Below are positions 1 through 7,698 of a stretch of 22,666 bases of DNA, piece after piece. A program made the translations under genes and the position numbers. The notes beneath the pieces are model-generated. The model was given only the letters and a program-made list of their open reading frames with translations, was not told the origin of the DNA and searched no databases. Every line of letters begins with the position of its first letter. Position 1 is the stretch's first letter. The DNA lies in NCBI GenBank assembly GCA_024224995.1, contig JAAENB010000919.1, positions 1 through 22,666 of the forward strand, written 5' to 3'. Source of the DNA: a bacterium. Lineage in GTDB: Bacteria; Spirochaetota; UBA4802; UBA5550.

Positions 1-84
1 GGATATCCAGCCTGTGTCGATACACTCGTTCAGGTATTTTTTTTCATTGCCGTCTAACAGCGGCTCATTTACCGGTATGCCCAT
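1..84 (-). CDS. DegT/DnrJ/EryC1/StrS-type PLP sugar aminotransferase, N-terminal fragment (runs off left edge)
   Basis: Only the first 28 codons are in the window, reading leftward from an ATG at 84. The visible peptide contains IPVNEPLLDGNEKKYLNECI followed by a TGWIS segment. This is the standard opening of DegT/DnrJ/EryC1/StrS aminotransferases, notably the perosamine-synthetase-like branch. Such enzymes use PLP and glutamate to turn a keto-sugar nucleotide into an amino sugar in the cytoplasm. The catalytic lysine lies beyond the edge, so activity cannot be judged. The start is 9 bases after the stop of the cupin gene, in the same direction, so it is probably co-transcribed. An AAGGA lies about 13 bases upstream of the ATG, rather far for a ribosome site. 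Family call is fairly sure; substrate unknown. Confidence 0.8.
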   Translation of the reverse strand, partial: MGIPVNEPLLDGNEKKYLNECIDTGWIS

Positions 85-93
85 TGGTATTAT

Positions 94-528
94 TTATTCC
101 TTGTCGGTTTTTATCATACTTTTTTCTACACCCTGGAAGACCGTTTTATCGTTATCCCCGGCATAAGGGCCCTGTTTTACTTCAAACATCTCAAGCTCTT
201 CAAGGACCTCAAATCCATGTCCGCCGGATGCAAGAAGAATAACATCGCCTGCTTCCAGGATACTGCTCTTTATATATTCACGGTCGTCGGTATAAAAGTC
301 GACCCGGAGTTTTCCTTTTTTGATGAAAAGAACTTCCTGGGTGAATTTCACCTCTCTCACGACTTCATTATGGACGTGGGGATTGATAAATTTACCTCTG
401 GGGTGGCGCATATATGCCAGCTGCTGGGAGAATTCATCAGGAGTAAAGAAGCTTACTCCTTCTTTATTATAATTATGTGATATAATTATTGCCAGAATTG
501 TTCCGTTATGTTTTATTTCTTTAAACAC
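94..528 (-). CDS. Small single-domain cupin protein of a sugar-biosynthesis locus
   Basis: The product is 144 residues with one cupin barrel. The first cupin motif is visible as HVH (H51, H53) with E65, then a glycine at 72. The second is GDVILLASGGHGF with H104. These can supply a 3-His/1-Glu metal site. The C-terminal stretch VKQGPYAGDNDKTVF resembles small cupins found in LPS and nonulosonate gene clusters, whose reactions are mostly unknown. Sugar-nucleotide ketoisomerases and epimerases of the FdtA/WxcM kind are related folds, but I see no specific match. The start is GTG at 528: GAGG sits 8 bases upstream (537-540) and no better ATG exists. It follows a 138-base gap with a possible promoter and lies 9 bases before the aminotransferase, which suggests joint action on an amino sugar (inference). 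Confidence 0.7.
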   Translation of the reverse strand: MFKEIKHNGTILAIIISHNYNKEGVSFFTPDEFSQQLAYMRHPRGKFINPHVHNEVVREVKFTQEVLFIKKGKLRVDFYTDDREYIKSSILEAGDVILLASGGHGFEVLEELEMFEVKQGPYAGDNDKTVFQGVEKSMIKTDKE

Positions 529-579
529 TTTTTTTGCCTCAATATTCTCTTTTGCTCATATTCCTACAGTACTACACTA

Positions 580-608
580 ATAAATCAATACCCACTTGAT
601 ATTGTCAA
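580..608 (-). promoter_or_regulatory. Candidate internal promoter upstream of the cupin/aminotransferase genes
   Basis: On the minus strand a perfect -35 TTGACA (603-608) is followed after 17 bases by ATTTAT (580-585), a mediocre -10. It lies in the only large gap of the operon (529-666), about 50 bases before the GTG start of the cupin gene. No convincing terminator hairpin is seen between the upstream glycosyltransferase and this point, so it may be a secondary promoter rather than the start of a separate unit. Confidence 0.4.
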
Positions 609-666
609 GCTTACTACAAAAAATGATGAGCTTTTACGACTATGGACCATAAACCCGGATTTTGTT

Positions 667-1650
667 TCAAAAAAAGTTTTCTTTCAAAACCCATTGTAAT
701 AAATCCGGATCTTTCCGAACCCTGGCCTGGTGATAGGCAAAGCCCTCTCCATAGGATTGCCGCAAAAGGCTGTCAATATTGCTTATAGAATCCCTGGTGG
801 AAAACTTTTTCCGAATATTCATATATATTTTTTTTGTCAGTATTTTACCCGCTTTTATAAATCCACGATTTTGTTCTATTATACCGCCATTTTCCCTTAT
901 ATTCGTAAATGAATCGGAAATTCCCTGGTTATATACCCTTCGCTGAAGGTATTCCAGTGTCATTCTCGATTTTGGTACAAAGTGATAAACACTCGCTCTG
1001 GGATTAAAAACCGTTTTATACCCTTTTTCCGTAATAAATTTTGAAACATAGGTTTCCCCATCTCCCCGGTATTCTATCATTTCCTGGGGTACACTATCGG
1101 GATGAAAACCGCCCGATTCAAGCAAAATTGATTTTCGTATTGAAAAATTGCAGCCCCATACAAAAACCGGGTCAATTTCTTTGGAATTATCCCCAAAATT
1201 CAGAACACTTAAATGCGAAAGCCAGTCTCCGTTTTCATCATGTATCCACAAATCTTTTAGCCAGGAAGGTGGCTCTGCTTCATATTTTGGAAAATTATTG
1301 CCCCCCACAAGAGCAACATGCTCATCCTGAAAGCTCTCCCATATTCCTTCAAGCCACGTGGGCAGCGCTTCTATATCGTCATCTCCATATACCAGGATAT
1401 CGGCCTGTGCCTCTTTCATTCCCCGGTGTCTCCCAACGTGAAGACCGGGTTCTTTTTCAAAGCAATAAGTGAGGTTTTTTATATTTTTCTGAAATGACGT
1501 TATAACATCTTTTGTGTCATCAGTGGAATCATTATCGATCACAATCACTTCATAGTCATTTTCAGAAAATGTTTGACCTGCAATTGATTTAAGAGTGCCC
1601 TTCAGAAGCTGGGATCTGTTTCGTGTTGGTATAATAATAGAAAGTTTCAT
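667..1650 (-). CDS. GT2-family (GT-A fold) glycosyltransferase
   Basis: This 327-residue protein opens with the GT2 nucleotide-sugar-binding fold: SIIIPTRNR at 4-12, then VIVIDNDSTDDT at 35-46. The metal/nucleotide-binding aspartates follow in VYGDDDIEALPTW (D90-D92). WGCNFSIRKS (165-174) and GDGE (196-199) occupy the acceptor and catalytic-base region. The C-terminal 110 residues are basic and have no predicted membrane span. It probably transfers a sugar from a nucleotide donor to the growing lipid-linked glycan on the cytoplasmic side of the inner membrane; donor and linkage cannot be read from sequence. The ATG at 1650 is 12 bases after the toroid gene; the ribosome site is weak, so translation may be coupled. 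Confidence 0.88.
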   Translation of the reverse strand: MKLSIIIPTRNRSQLLKGTLKSIAGQTFSENDYEVIVIDNDSTDDTKDVITSFQKNIKNLTYCFEKEPGLHVGRHRGMKEAQADILVYGDDDIEALPTWLEGIWESFQDEHVALVGGNNFPKYEAEPPSWLKDLWIHDENGDWLSHLSVLNFGDNSKEIDPVFVWGCNFSIRKSILLESGGFHPDSVPQEMIEYRGDGETYVSKFITEKGYKTVFNPRASVYHFVPKSRMTLEYLQRRVYNQGISDSFTNIRENGGIIEQNRGFIKAGKILTKKIYMNIRKKFSTRDSISNIDSLLRQSYGEGFAYHQARVRKDPDLLQWVLKENFF

Positions 1651-1662
1651 AAATATTTTACT

Positions 1663-2865
1663 TTATAAAAATTGATGTCCCGGTGCTCTTTTAAAATTCC
1701 AATTGAACCGGAATTCTTCAGGAATTTTCTTAAGCCCGGTTAAACAATATGCAAGTCCCAGCAGCCTGAACCAGGTAAAAAACAGGTTACTTTCATTTAC
1801 CGGACTATACATCTGGGGATGACCATATGTCATCGCTTCATGCCGTCTGAATACCCATCCCCCATTTCCATTAAAATTATGTAAAATAGCCGGGAGTGCT
1901 TTTTCCAGTGATTTTTGTATATCATGAGACCGATAATCTGTTATTCTGCTGAACCTCAGTAAAGGATCAATACTGTCTATATCCTCGCAAGCACTTGAAT
2001 GCAATTGCACCCCATATCCGCCAAGAATATTTTGAGTTTTTAGAGTATTATCAATTATTTTTTCAATATGATTTATTGGTCTTTTATCATATAAATACAA
2101 TAACCAGAAATGATACCCTGCCTGAACTCCATTTGACAGCTCTTCCGCTGTATCAAACGCATCTCCATAAAGCCCGGTTATTTTATCCTGCTTTTTATCT
2201 ACTATATCATATACAATATCCATCAACGTTCCTGCTTGTGCGGATGAATGATAATCCCGTGAATACTGCAGCATTACTCCAAGATTTTGAACGGCATTAC
2301 TTGTCCAGGCTGCTCTTGGGCCCCAATCAGATTCTTCAAGAAAATCTATTAGTGCTTTTTCATTAGAAAACTTCTCTAGATATTTTATCTCTTTTTTGGC
2401 CGGGGTGTTATACAGAGCAAGTGTCATTAAAGCATGTAATGTTAAATGCCGCCATCCCCACCAGTCTTCCTCTTCCGCGATCTGGCATTCCACCACAGAA
2501 TCTCTGAATATTCCATCATCATGCTGAAATGTTTGCACATACTCCAGTTCTTCTTTAACCGTTTCATCTTCAATTCCAAGTAGATGTTTTATTAACAATA
2601 CCGCAAGAGTATTATATAAAACGGGTTTATCCGTACTCGATGAAAACAGATATCCCTGGAAACCGTTTTGAGGATCCATTTTCATCCCGTTGATAAAGAG
2701 AGAACCTGCATCCGTGATATCTTTTATTGTTGAAGATTTGACAAAATTGCTCAATCCAATATCCGGTAAACAGGGAGAATTCCTGTACTCCGGTTTCGCT
2801 TCATACTTCCCTTTAAATACTGTATCTAAAATAAAATCTCTTAATTTCGATTTAAAATAATTCAA
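1663..2865 (-). CDS. Alpha/alpha-toroid protein related to the prenyltransferase/terpene-cyclase repeat fold, function unknown
   Basis: This 400-residue soluble protein is built of helical hairpins with aromatic-glycine turns: QHDDGIFRDS (114-123), TGLYGDAF (230-237), NILGGYGVQ (279-287) and FNGNGGWVFR (331-340). Regularly spaced repeats of this kind characterise the alpha/alpha toroid shared by squalene-hopene cyclases and protein prenyltransferases. An acidic CEDIDSID segment (293-300) sits where cyclase-like proteins carry functional acidic motifs. I do not recognise a specific family, and no isoprenoid enzyme is nearby. In this setting it could bind a lipid carrier or act on the glycan; both are guesses. 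The start is TTG at 2865, chosen because a strong AAAGGAGA ribosome site lies 8 bases upstream and no ATG is close. That ribosome site overlaps the stop of the preceding GT-B-like gene. Confidence 0.65.
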   Translation of the reverse strand: MNYFKSKLRDFILDTVFKGKYEAKPEYRNSPCLPDIGLSNFVKSSTIKDITDAGSLFINGMKMDPQNGFQGYLFSSSTDKPVLYNTLAVLLIKHLLGIEDETVKEELEYVQTFQHDDGIFRDSVVECQIAEEEDWWGWRHLTLHALMTLALYNTPAKKEIKYLEKFSNEKALIDFLEESDWGPRAAWTSNAVQNLGVMLQYSRDYHSSAQAGTLMDIVYDIVDKKQDKITGLYGDAFDTAEELSNGVQAGYHFWLLYLYDKRPINHIEKIIDNTLKTQNILGGYGVQLHSSACEDIDSIDPLLRFSRITDYRSHDIQKSLEKALPAILHNFNGNGGWVFRRHEAMTYGHPQMYSPVNESNLFFTWFRLLGLAYCLTGLKKIPEEFRFNWNFKRAPGHQFL

Positions 2866-2878
2866 CGAAAGGTCTCCT

Positions 2879-4771
2879 TTATAAAATCAATATATTTTTA
2901 CAAATTTCGTCTGGCTGGAATTCATGCAAATAACGTTTTGAAAAATTTCGATTTTGCTCAATTATTTTATCACGTTCTTCCGCATTGGAATATACCGCTT
3001 CAATTAACATTCCCAGATCATCCGAATTTGTAACATATGGAATCCCATTCCCATCATTCCATATGTTATAACCAGTAACATTTCTACAAAGCATAGTATC
3101 ATAATAAAGCAAAGGAACTTCATACAATGATGATACCAATCCCGCAGTACCGGGTTTTCCTACCAGTACAGCAAGGAACGCTTCGGGCAAAAGTTCTTCT
3201 AACTTTACAGTATCAATAACTTTGATATTAGCAACAGAAGACTTATCAACAAAAGAACGATACCAATTCCCAAAATCCCTTACACTTGGATGCGGTTTAA
3301 TTATAAATTCCATTGAAGACTGTTTCTTTGCTATCTCGACAATATTATTCCATGCAGAAAAAAAACGCTCTAAGTCCATATCGGTCCACATTTGCTGAAG
3401 GAATCCGCCTGTTATTAATAAAACTTTATTCCGCTTTTCAGCAGCAATTGACTTCATACTTAATTCCGTCATTGACGGATCCCCGGCAACGATGACCTGT
3501 TCCTCTTTTCCGGGATTTGAAAGAACCAGGTTTTCTTTGCCCAGCTCGCCCCAGGCAAAAGCAAATTGAGCGTTAAATTCATGAAATTCCAAAAGATTTA
3601 CCGCTCCATGAGGAGCAGTTACTGATGGTATATTTAAATTATTGGCTACCGCAGTCCATGCTCGATTTACCGGGTCGGCGGAATAATCATCAAGATATAA
3701 AGCTACGGGATACTCTTCCATAAACTGGTATGCCTGGAAAACTGCATTTTTAGTGGATTCAAGAAAACCCAAAAAAATATCAAATTGATATTGCAATAAG
3801 GGATTTCGCAAAACATGCGGCAGTAAGGTGCCTTCATGAAGACCATTCAGTACTTCATTCCTGATAGTACTTATATCAAAATCATCTTCCGGGGGGTAAG
3901 GAATATCATTGGTATATATATATCGCAAATCTTCATCGATAGATAATCCGGAACGTTTCGTTGAGCTGTCAAGGTCCGGTAAAATATTAAGCAAAACCGG
4001 AACTCCTTCCACCTCTTTTGCTATTGCCTTAATATACGGCCATATAACCAGCAAATCATATCCGGAACCATGCCCAATTACAACAGGTTTTTCTTTAGAG
4101 ATATCCGGCAAGCTAATTCTTCCCGGAGACATTTGATTTTGTGTAATTACCGGTGAATTTGTCTGTGAATTTGCCTGTTTATTTAAATTATTGCTGATTT
4201 TATGTTTTACTTTTTTTAATATTCTCTGCGCTCTAGCGGGAAGAATTTTTTTTATAATCCTGCCCTCTTCTTGATTTTCTTTATGAATTATAATCTCAAC
4301 GCCGGCCTGCTTTAATCTCCATTGAAAAACAGAAATCCCTATATCCGATGTCCCGTCATGCGCCTGGTGACCAATACTTGGAATTGCAGGTTCATTTAAA
4401 AATACTGCTGTTTTTGGTTTATATTGTTCAATAATTCGAGGAATAATTTTTTCGGCCGCAATAACATCCTGAAAAAAAGATAACATTAAAATTCCGGTGC
4501 AGTCCAACAAATCTATTTCTTTATAGATCATTCTATCTTTAAATGAATCGCCCCATGACCTGGATAAGTCAATTGCCTCCTGATAAATCGAATTTCGCTC
4601 TTGAATATCAAGGTATTCAATTGGCAGTTTAATTCCCTGTACAGGCAGCTCCCGCAATGCCACCGCTGCCTTTGGCATTATTGGTATAATCACGGAACTA
4701 CTATCATTATGACCTGCAATCTCATGCAGCTGCTCAACCTGTTTTTCATCTTTTATAAATATTAATTTCAT
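2879..4771 (-). CDS. GT-B-like surface-polysaccharide glycosyltransferase (630 aa)
   Basis: The product has two Rossmann-like halves around a polar linker (about 185-225) rich in Asn, Gln and Ser. The C-terminal half carries the useful signals (numbering from the ATG): APHGAVN near 386-392, FAWGELGKENL near 405-415, VAGDPSM near 428-434, IKPHPS near 491-496 and GKPGTAGL near 538-545. This layout resembles the donor-binding domain of CDP-glycerol glycerophosphotransferase, polysialyltransferase and Kps-type GT-B enzymes, whose K-x-HP and PG-T/S-loops hold the nucleotide. A CMP-ulosonate donor would suit the operon but is inference. I prefer ATG 4771 to an in-frame GTG at 4786: the GTG directly abuts the previous stop and has no ribosome site, while the second-codon sequence KLIFI is a typical Rossmann opening. 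Confidence 0.75.
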   Translation of the reverse strand: MKLIFIKDEKQVEQLHEIAGHNDSSSVIIPIMPKAAVALRELPVQGIKLPIEYLDIQERNSIYQEAIDLSRSWGDSFKDRMIYKEIDLLDCTGILMLSFFQDVIAAEKIIPRIIEQYKPKTAVFLNEPAIPSIGHQAHDGTSDIGISVFQWRLKQAGVEIIIHKENQEEGRIIKKILPARAQRILKKVKHKISNNLNKQANSQTNSPVITQNQMSPGRISLPDISKEKPVVIGHGSGYDLLVIWPYIKAIAKEVEGVPVLLNILPDLDSSTKRSGLSIDEDLRYIYTNDIPYPPEDDFDISTIRNEVLNGLHEGTLLPHVLRNPLLQYQFDIFLGFLESTKNAVFQAYQFMEEYPVALYLDDYSADPVNRAWTAVANNLNIPSVTAPHGAVNLLEFHEFNAQFAFAWGELGKENLVLSNPGKEEQVIVAGDPSMTELSMKSIAAEKRNKVLLITGGFLQQMWTDMDLERFFSAWNNIVEIAKKQSSMEFIIKPHPSVRDFGNWYRSFVDKSSVANIKVIDTVKLEELLPEAFLAVLVGKPGTAGLVSSLYEVPLLYYDTMLCRNVTGYNIWNDGNGIPYVTNSDDLGMLIEAVYSNAEERDKIIEQNRNFSKRYLHEFQPDEICKNILIL

Positions 4772-4786
4772 ACCGCTAACTACCAC

Positions 4787-6148
4787 TTATATATTAATAT
4801 TCTTAAACGAAGCAATCAATTCGTCTTTATCAACCTTAACTGCCAGATCTTCATCACTTTTTTCAATAAGCAATATATCTTTTGAATGGAAGTAACCATT
4901 TCTAATATTCTGCGCATGAAAAATCCTTCCAAAGGCATCTTCTGTTTCAAAAAAAGGATTTCTATACCCTTTTAAACCCCCGATGTTTTCATCAAGGCGA
5001 TAATAATCACCGCAAATCTTTTTAAAAAACGAATTAAACTTTTTTGAAACCCAGATTCCAGACTGTTTATTGGATTCATTATATTGCTTACAGAGTTCGG
5101 TAAAATATTTCGTTCTGTTTGTTGCAAGATAAATAAGTTCCGTTACCAGTATTGAGTCATTACCATGAATCTTTTGATTCTCAATAAAATGCTGAAGAAC
5201 ACCAACAAGCGTTTCATGACTGTCATCATGTCTTGTATACGGTATTATAATATTACTAAAATTTTTTTGCGAAAATTCGATCAAACGTTCACAATCCGAT
5301 AATAAATAAATTGCATCAATATTAGATATACCCCTTAAATCTTCAACTAAAGCCGTATACAGTTTTGCTACCTGTTCAAAAGAAAGGCGTTTATTAATTT
5401 TTTGTGAGAATGGAATGACTGTATGTATTTTATTCTTCTCTATATTCCCGTTATTCTGCTCTTCCTGCTCAATATAGGAATGAAGATCCTCCATGATCCT
5501 GTTCACCCCTGCGCACCGTATTTTATTCCCGGTTTGATGAATTCCATGATGATGTAAAACCCTGGCTTCCGGCTCATACACAAGACAAAATCCCCGCTTT
5601 TGCATATTCGCTGCCCAGATCCTGTCTTCTATATTTGTAAGCTCCTCGTTAAACGGTAGTTCCTTCCAGAGCTGGGACCGTATTGCGGAATTGGCATTAT
5701 GAAAGAAGGGATCTTTCCATTGCACTTTTTTATCAAGCCCAAATGTCAAAATAAGATCCCGCTGATCAAAAGGATTGGTATCTTCCATTGGTTCCTGTTT
5801 TCCGTATACCCCGGCCACATGAGGATCTTCCAGATCTTTTAAAAGATGTTCAAGCCATACTGAATTTACCGGAATACAATGGGCGGAAATAAAGACCATA
5901 TATTCCCCCACAGCCTCTTTACAGCCATAATTGAGAGCTTTTCCAGGCATATAATCTTCGTTATATTGGATCAATTTGCATTCGGGATATTTTTTTACAA
6001 TGTCTAAAGTCCCATCAGTTGAACCCGTATCAACAATAATAATTTCATAGTTAGAATGGGTTTGTTTTTTGACCATATCCAGACAACGGCCAACCCACTC
6101 TTCTTCGTCTTTGGTCCTGATAATAATTGAAGCTAACTGATCATTCAT
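4787..6148 (-). CDS. GT2 glycosyltransferase fused to a degenerate cytidylyltransferase-like domain
   Basis: Residues 1-215 form a GT2 domain: SIIIRTKDEEEWV (7-19), IIIVDTGSTDGT (36-47), then FISAHCIP (86-93), where most GT2 enzymes have an Asp-x-Asp. IEDRIWA (173-179) supplies the probable catalytic base. Residues about 240-450 match the layout of CMP-sialate synthetases as encoded by the adjacent gene: IHTVIPFSQKINKRLS (241-256) in place of the nucleotide-binding IIPARAGSKG loop, DAIYLLSDCERLIEF (278-292) against RVIVSTDSEEY, then SHETLVGVLQHFIENQ (310-325) against ATTEDALKHAILWL. The PARxGSKG residues are gone, so this half is probably non-catalytic, perhaps docking the cytidylyltransferase or the CMP-sugar (inference). 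It starts 3 bases after the cytidylyltransferase stop. GT2 call sure; second domain likely from motif order only. Confidence 0.85.
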   Translation of the reverse strand: MNDQLASIIIRTKDEEEWVGRCLDMVKKQTHSNYEIIIVDTGSTDGTLDIVKKYPECKLIQYNEDYMPGKALNYGCKEAVGEYMVFISAHCIPVNSVWLEHLLKDLEDPHVAGVYGKQEPMEDTNPFDQRDLILTFGLDKKVQWKDPFFHNANSAIRSQLWKELPFNEELTNIEDRIWAANMQKRGFCLVYEPEARVLHHHGIHQTGNKIRCAGVNRIMEDLHSYIEQEEQNNGNIEKNKIHTVIPFSQKINKRLSFEQVAKLYTALVEDLRGISNIDAIYLLSDCERLIEFSQKNFSNIIIPYTRHDDSHETLVGVLQHFIENQKIHGNDSILVTELIYLATNRTKYFTELCKQYNESNKQSGIWVSKKFNSFFKKICGDYYRLDENIGGLKGYRNPFFETEDAFGRIFHAQNIRNGYFHSKDILLIEKSDEDLAVKVDKDELIASFKNINI

Positions 6149-6151
6149 AGG

Positions 6152-6853
6152 CTATTTAAACTTTTTAAATTCCTCAAAATTCTCTATTAGTAATTCTGCA
6201 AGCTTAAAATCAAATTCATCATGAATATCTATGCAGAATTCATCATGAGGAATTATTTTCACCCGATCCCCCAGTCTCCTGTTTTCTTCAACCAGGAGCC
6301 GGGCTCGTGTGGCGCTAGCCAGTCCCGTATCCTCTCTATAAAGAGGCTGTTTTAACTGCCTGGCAATATGCCCGGTTTTCGAAAGCCGTTCAAAGCGCCC
6401 ATCATTCTCAATCCAATAATTTTTATGCTCTATCTGAGCAACAAAGGCCGAATCAAGAGTATCATCTTCCAGGAGCGCGTCGATACATTTTTCAATCCAT
6501 TCTTTTCGTTTAAAAAGGTCATTCACCTGCTGGAATACCAGGATATCAACGAGATAGTTTTCATTCTCCTTAAGCCACAGAATTGCGTGTTTCAATGCGT
6601 CTTCTGTAGTGGCGTAATCAGCGGACAATTCCGGGGGCCTTAAAAAGGGTGCTTCCGCTCCGGCAGCTATGGCTATTTGCCGGTACTCTTCGGAATCTGT
6701 TGATACTATTACCCGGTCAATTCGGTCTATTTCCTTTAAGAGTTCAATGTTTCTTTGAAGCATTGTTTTACCGAATAACTCACGGATATTTTTTCCCTTC
6801 AACCCTTTTGATCCGGCTCGTGCCGGTATTATTGCCGTGATGTTCTTTTTCAT
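6152..6853 (-). CDS. neuA: Acylneuraminate-type (CMP-ulosonate) cytidylyltransferase
   Basis: At 233 residues this has the usual length of single-domain CMP-sialate synthetases. IIPARAGSKGLKGKN (8-22) is the CTP-binding loop. VIVSTDSEEY (48-57), TTEDALKHA (82-90), ARQ (164-166) and DIHDEFDF (209-216, with metal-binding aspartates) follow in the family order. Such enzymes activate a 2-keto-3-deoxy sugar acid as its CMP derivative, releasing pyrophosphate. The acid here need not be sialic acid: no NeuB or NeuC is present, and the partner is a DAHP-synthase-like enzyme encoded just upstream with a 4-base ATGA overlap. Its stop is 3 bases before the GT2/pseudo-cytidylyltransferase gene, which implies translational coupling of synthase, activator and transferase. 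Gene symbol is used in the family sense. Confidence 0.88.
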   Translation of the reverse strand: MKKNITAIIPARAGSKGLKGKNIRELFGKTMLQRNIELLKEIDRIDRVIVSTDSEEYRQIAIAAGAEAPFLRPPELSADYATTEDALKHAILWLKENENYLVDILVFQQVNDLFKRKEWIEKCIDALLEDDTLDSAFVAQIEHKNYWIENDGRFERLSKTGHIARQLKQPLYREDTGLASATRARLLVEENRRLGDRVKIIPHDEFCIDIHDEFDFKLAELLIENFEEFKKFK

Positions 6854-7695
6854 AAGGTCTTTCCTACGGCCTCAACAACAGGACGGATAGAATCAACCAG
6901 TTCTTTAAATTCTTCCAGGGAAAGAGCCTGGTCGGGATCGCTTACGGACTGCTCCGGGGTATGATGAACCTCTACCATGAGGCCGTCGGCTCCTACTGCA
7001 ACTGCGGCACGGGCTAAATCTTTATAGTACTTTGTGTTTCCTTTCCCGCCGGTTCCATGTGATATATCAATCACAATAGGAACCTGGGCGTATTCTTTTA
7101 CTGATGGAACAATCGTATAATCAAGGGTCCATCTCATGTGATCATTAAAATGAACAGTTCCTCTTTCACAGAGAATCACGTTATTATTTCCCGGTTGTCC
7201 TTCTTCATCAAAAACGATCCATTCCAGGCCGGCAAGTACTTCACGCAGGTTCATCCAGGTTCCCCGCTTATAAAAAACCGGTTTCGTTGTCTTTTTCAAC
7301 TCCCGCAGTAATTCATAATTTTGTGAATTCCGCGTGCCGATTTGAATTATATCCGATGCCTTTTCAACCCGTTCCAGTTGCTGAAAATTCATGGCCTCTG
7401 TTATTACGGGAATACCAAATTGATCCCTGATCCCGGCGAGGATGTCCAGTCCCGGGTCTCCCATTCCCCAGTCACAATGAGGATGGGTACAGGGTTTAAA
7501 AGCTCCGGCCCTGAAAATTTGTGCTCCGTTTTTTTGTACAGATTCGGCAATGATCTCGCATTGTTCCTTGCTCTCTACGCGGCAGGGTCCGGCGAACAAA
7601 GTAAAGGTGTCTTTGTTTATCGCGTGGCCTGAGAATAAGGGTATATTATACTCTTTAATTTCCGACAGTTTTTGAATTTCACTTAAATTTATCAT
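6850..7695 (-). CDS. DAHP synthase/Kdo8P synthase-superfamily enzyme with altered acceptor loop
   Basis: This 281-residue TIM barrel belongs to the type I-beta DAHP synthase group. It condenses phosphoenolpyruvate with an aldose (phosphate) to a 2-keto-3-deoxy sugar acid. Visible motifs are LFAGPCRVES (33-42, metal Cys37), FRAGAFKPCT (61-70), QIGTRNSQNY (118-127), KRGTW (143-147), ILCERGT (174-180), DISHGTGG (210-217, metal His213) and VEVHHTPE (241-248, metal Glu242), with Asp253. Metal and PEP sites look intact. The E4P-binding KPRTSPYSFQGLG of DAHP synthases is replaced by KPCTHPHCDWGMG, so the aldose is probably not E4P. It lacks the N-terminal regulatory domain of its paralogue at 12884-13882. 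It starts 3 bases after the radical SAM stop and overlaps the cytidylyltransferase start by 4 bases. It is not NeuB: no SAF/antifreeze-like domain. Confidence 0.85.
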   Translation of the reverse strand: MINLSEIQKLSEIKEYNIPLFSGHAINKDTFTLFAGPCRVESKEQCEIIAESVQKNGAQIFRAGAFKPCTHPHCDWGMGDPGLDILAGIRDQFGIPVITEAMNFQQLERVEKASDIIQIGTRNSQNYELLRELKKTTKPVFYKRGTWMNLREVLAGLEWIVFDEEGQPGNNNVILCERGTVHFNDHMRWTLDYTIVPSVKEYAQVPIVIDISHGTGGKGNTKYYKDLARAAVAVGADGLMVEVHHTPEQSVSDPDQALSLEEFKELVDSIRPVVEAVGKTL

Positions 7696-7698
7696 ATA

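Noticed and set aside
539..559. Six-codon minus-strand reading frame ahead of the cupin gene, possible leader peptide
   Set aside because: The only ribosome-site-like AGGA is two bases from its ATG, too close, and there is no attenuator structure.
1041..1472. 143-codon plus-strand open frame inside the GT2 gene
   Set aside because: The product has no recognisable domain and lies opposite conserved GT2 motifs; shadow of the real gene.
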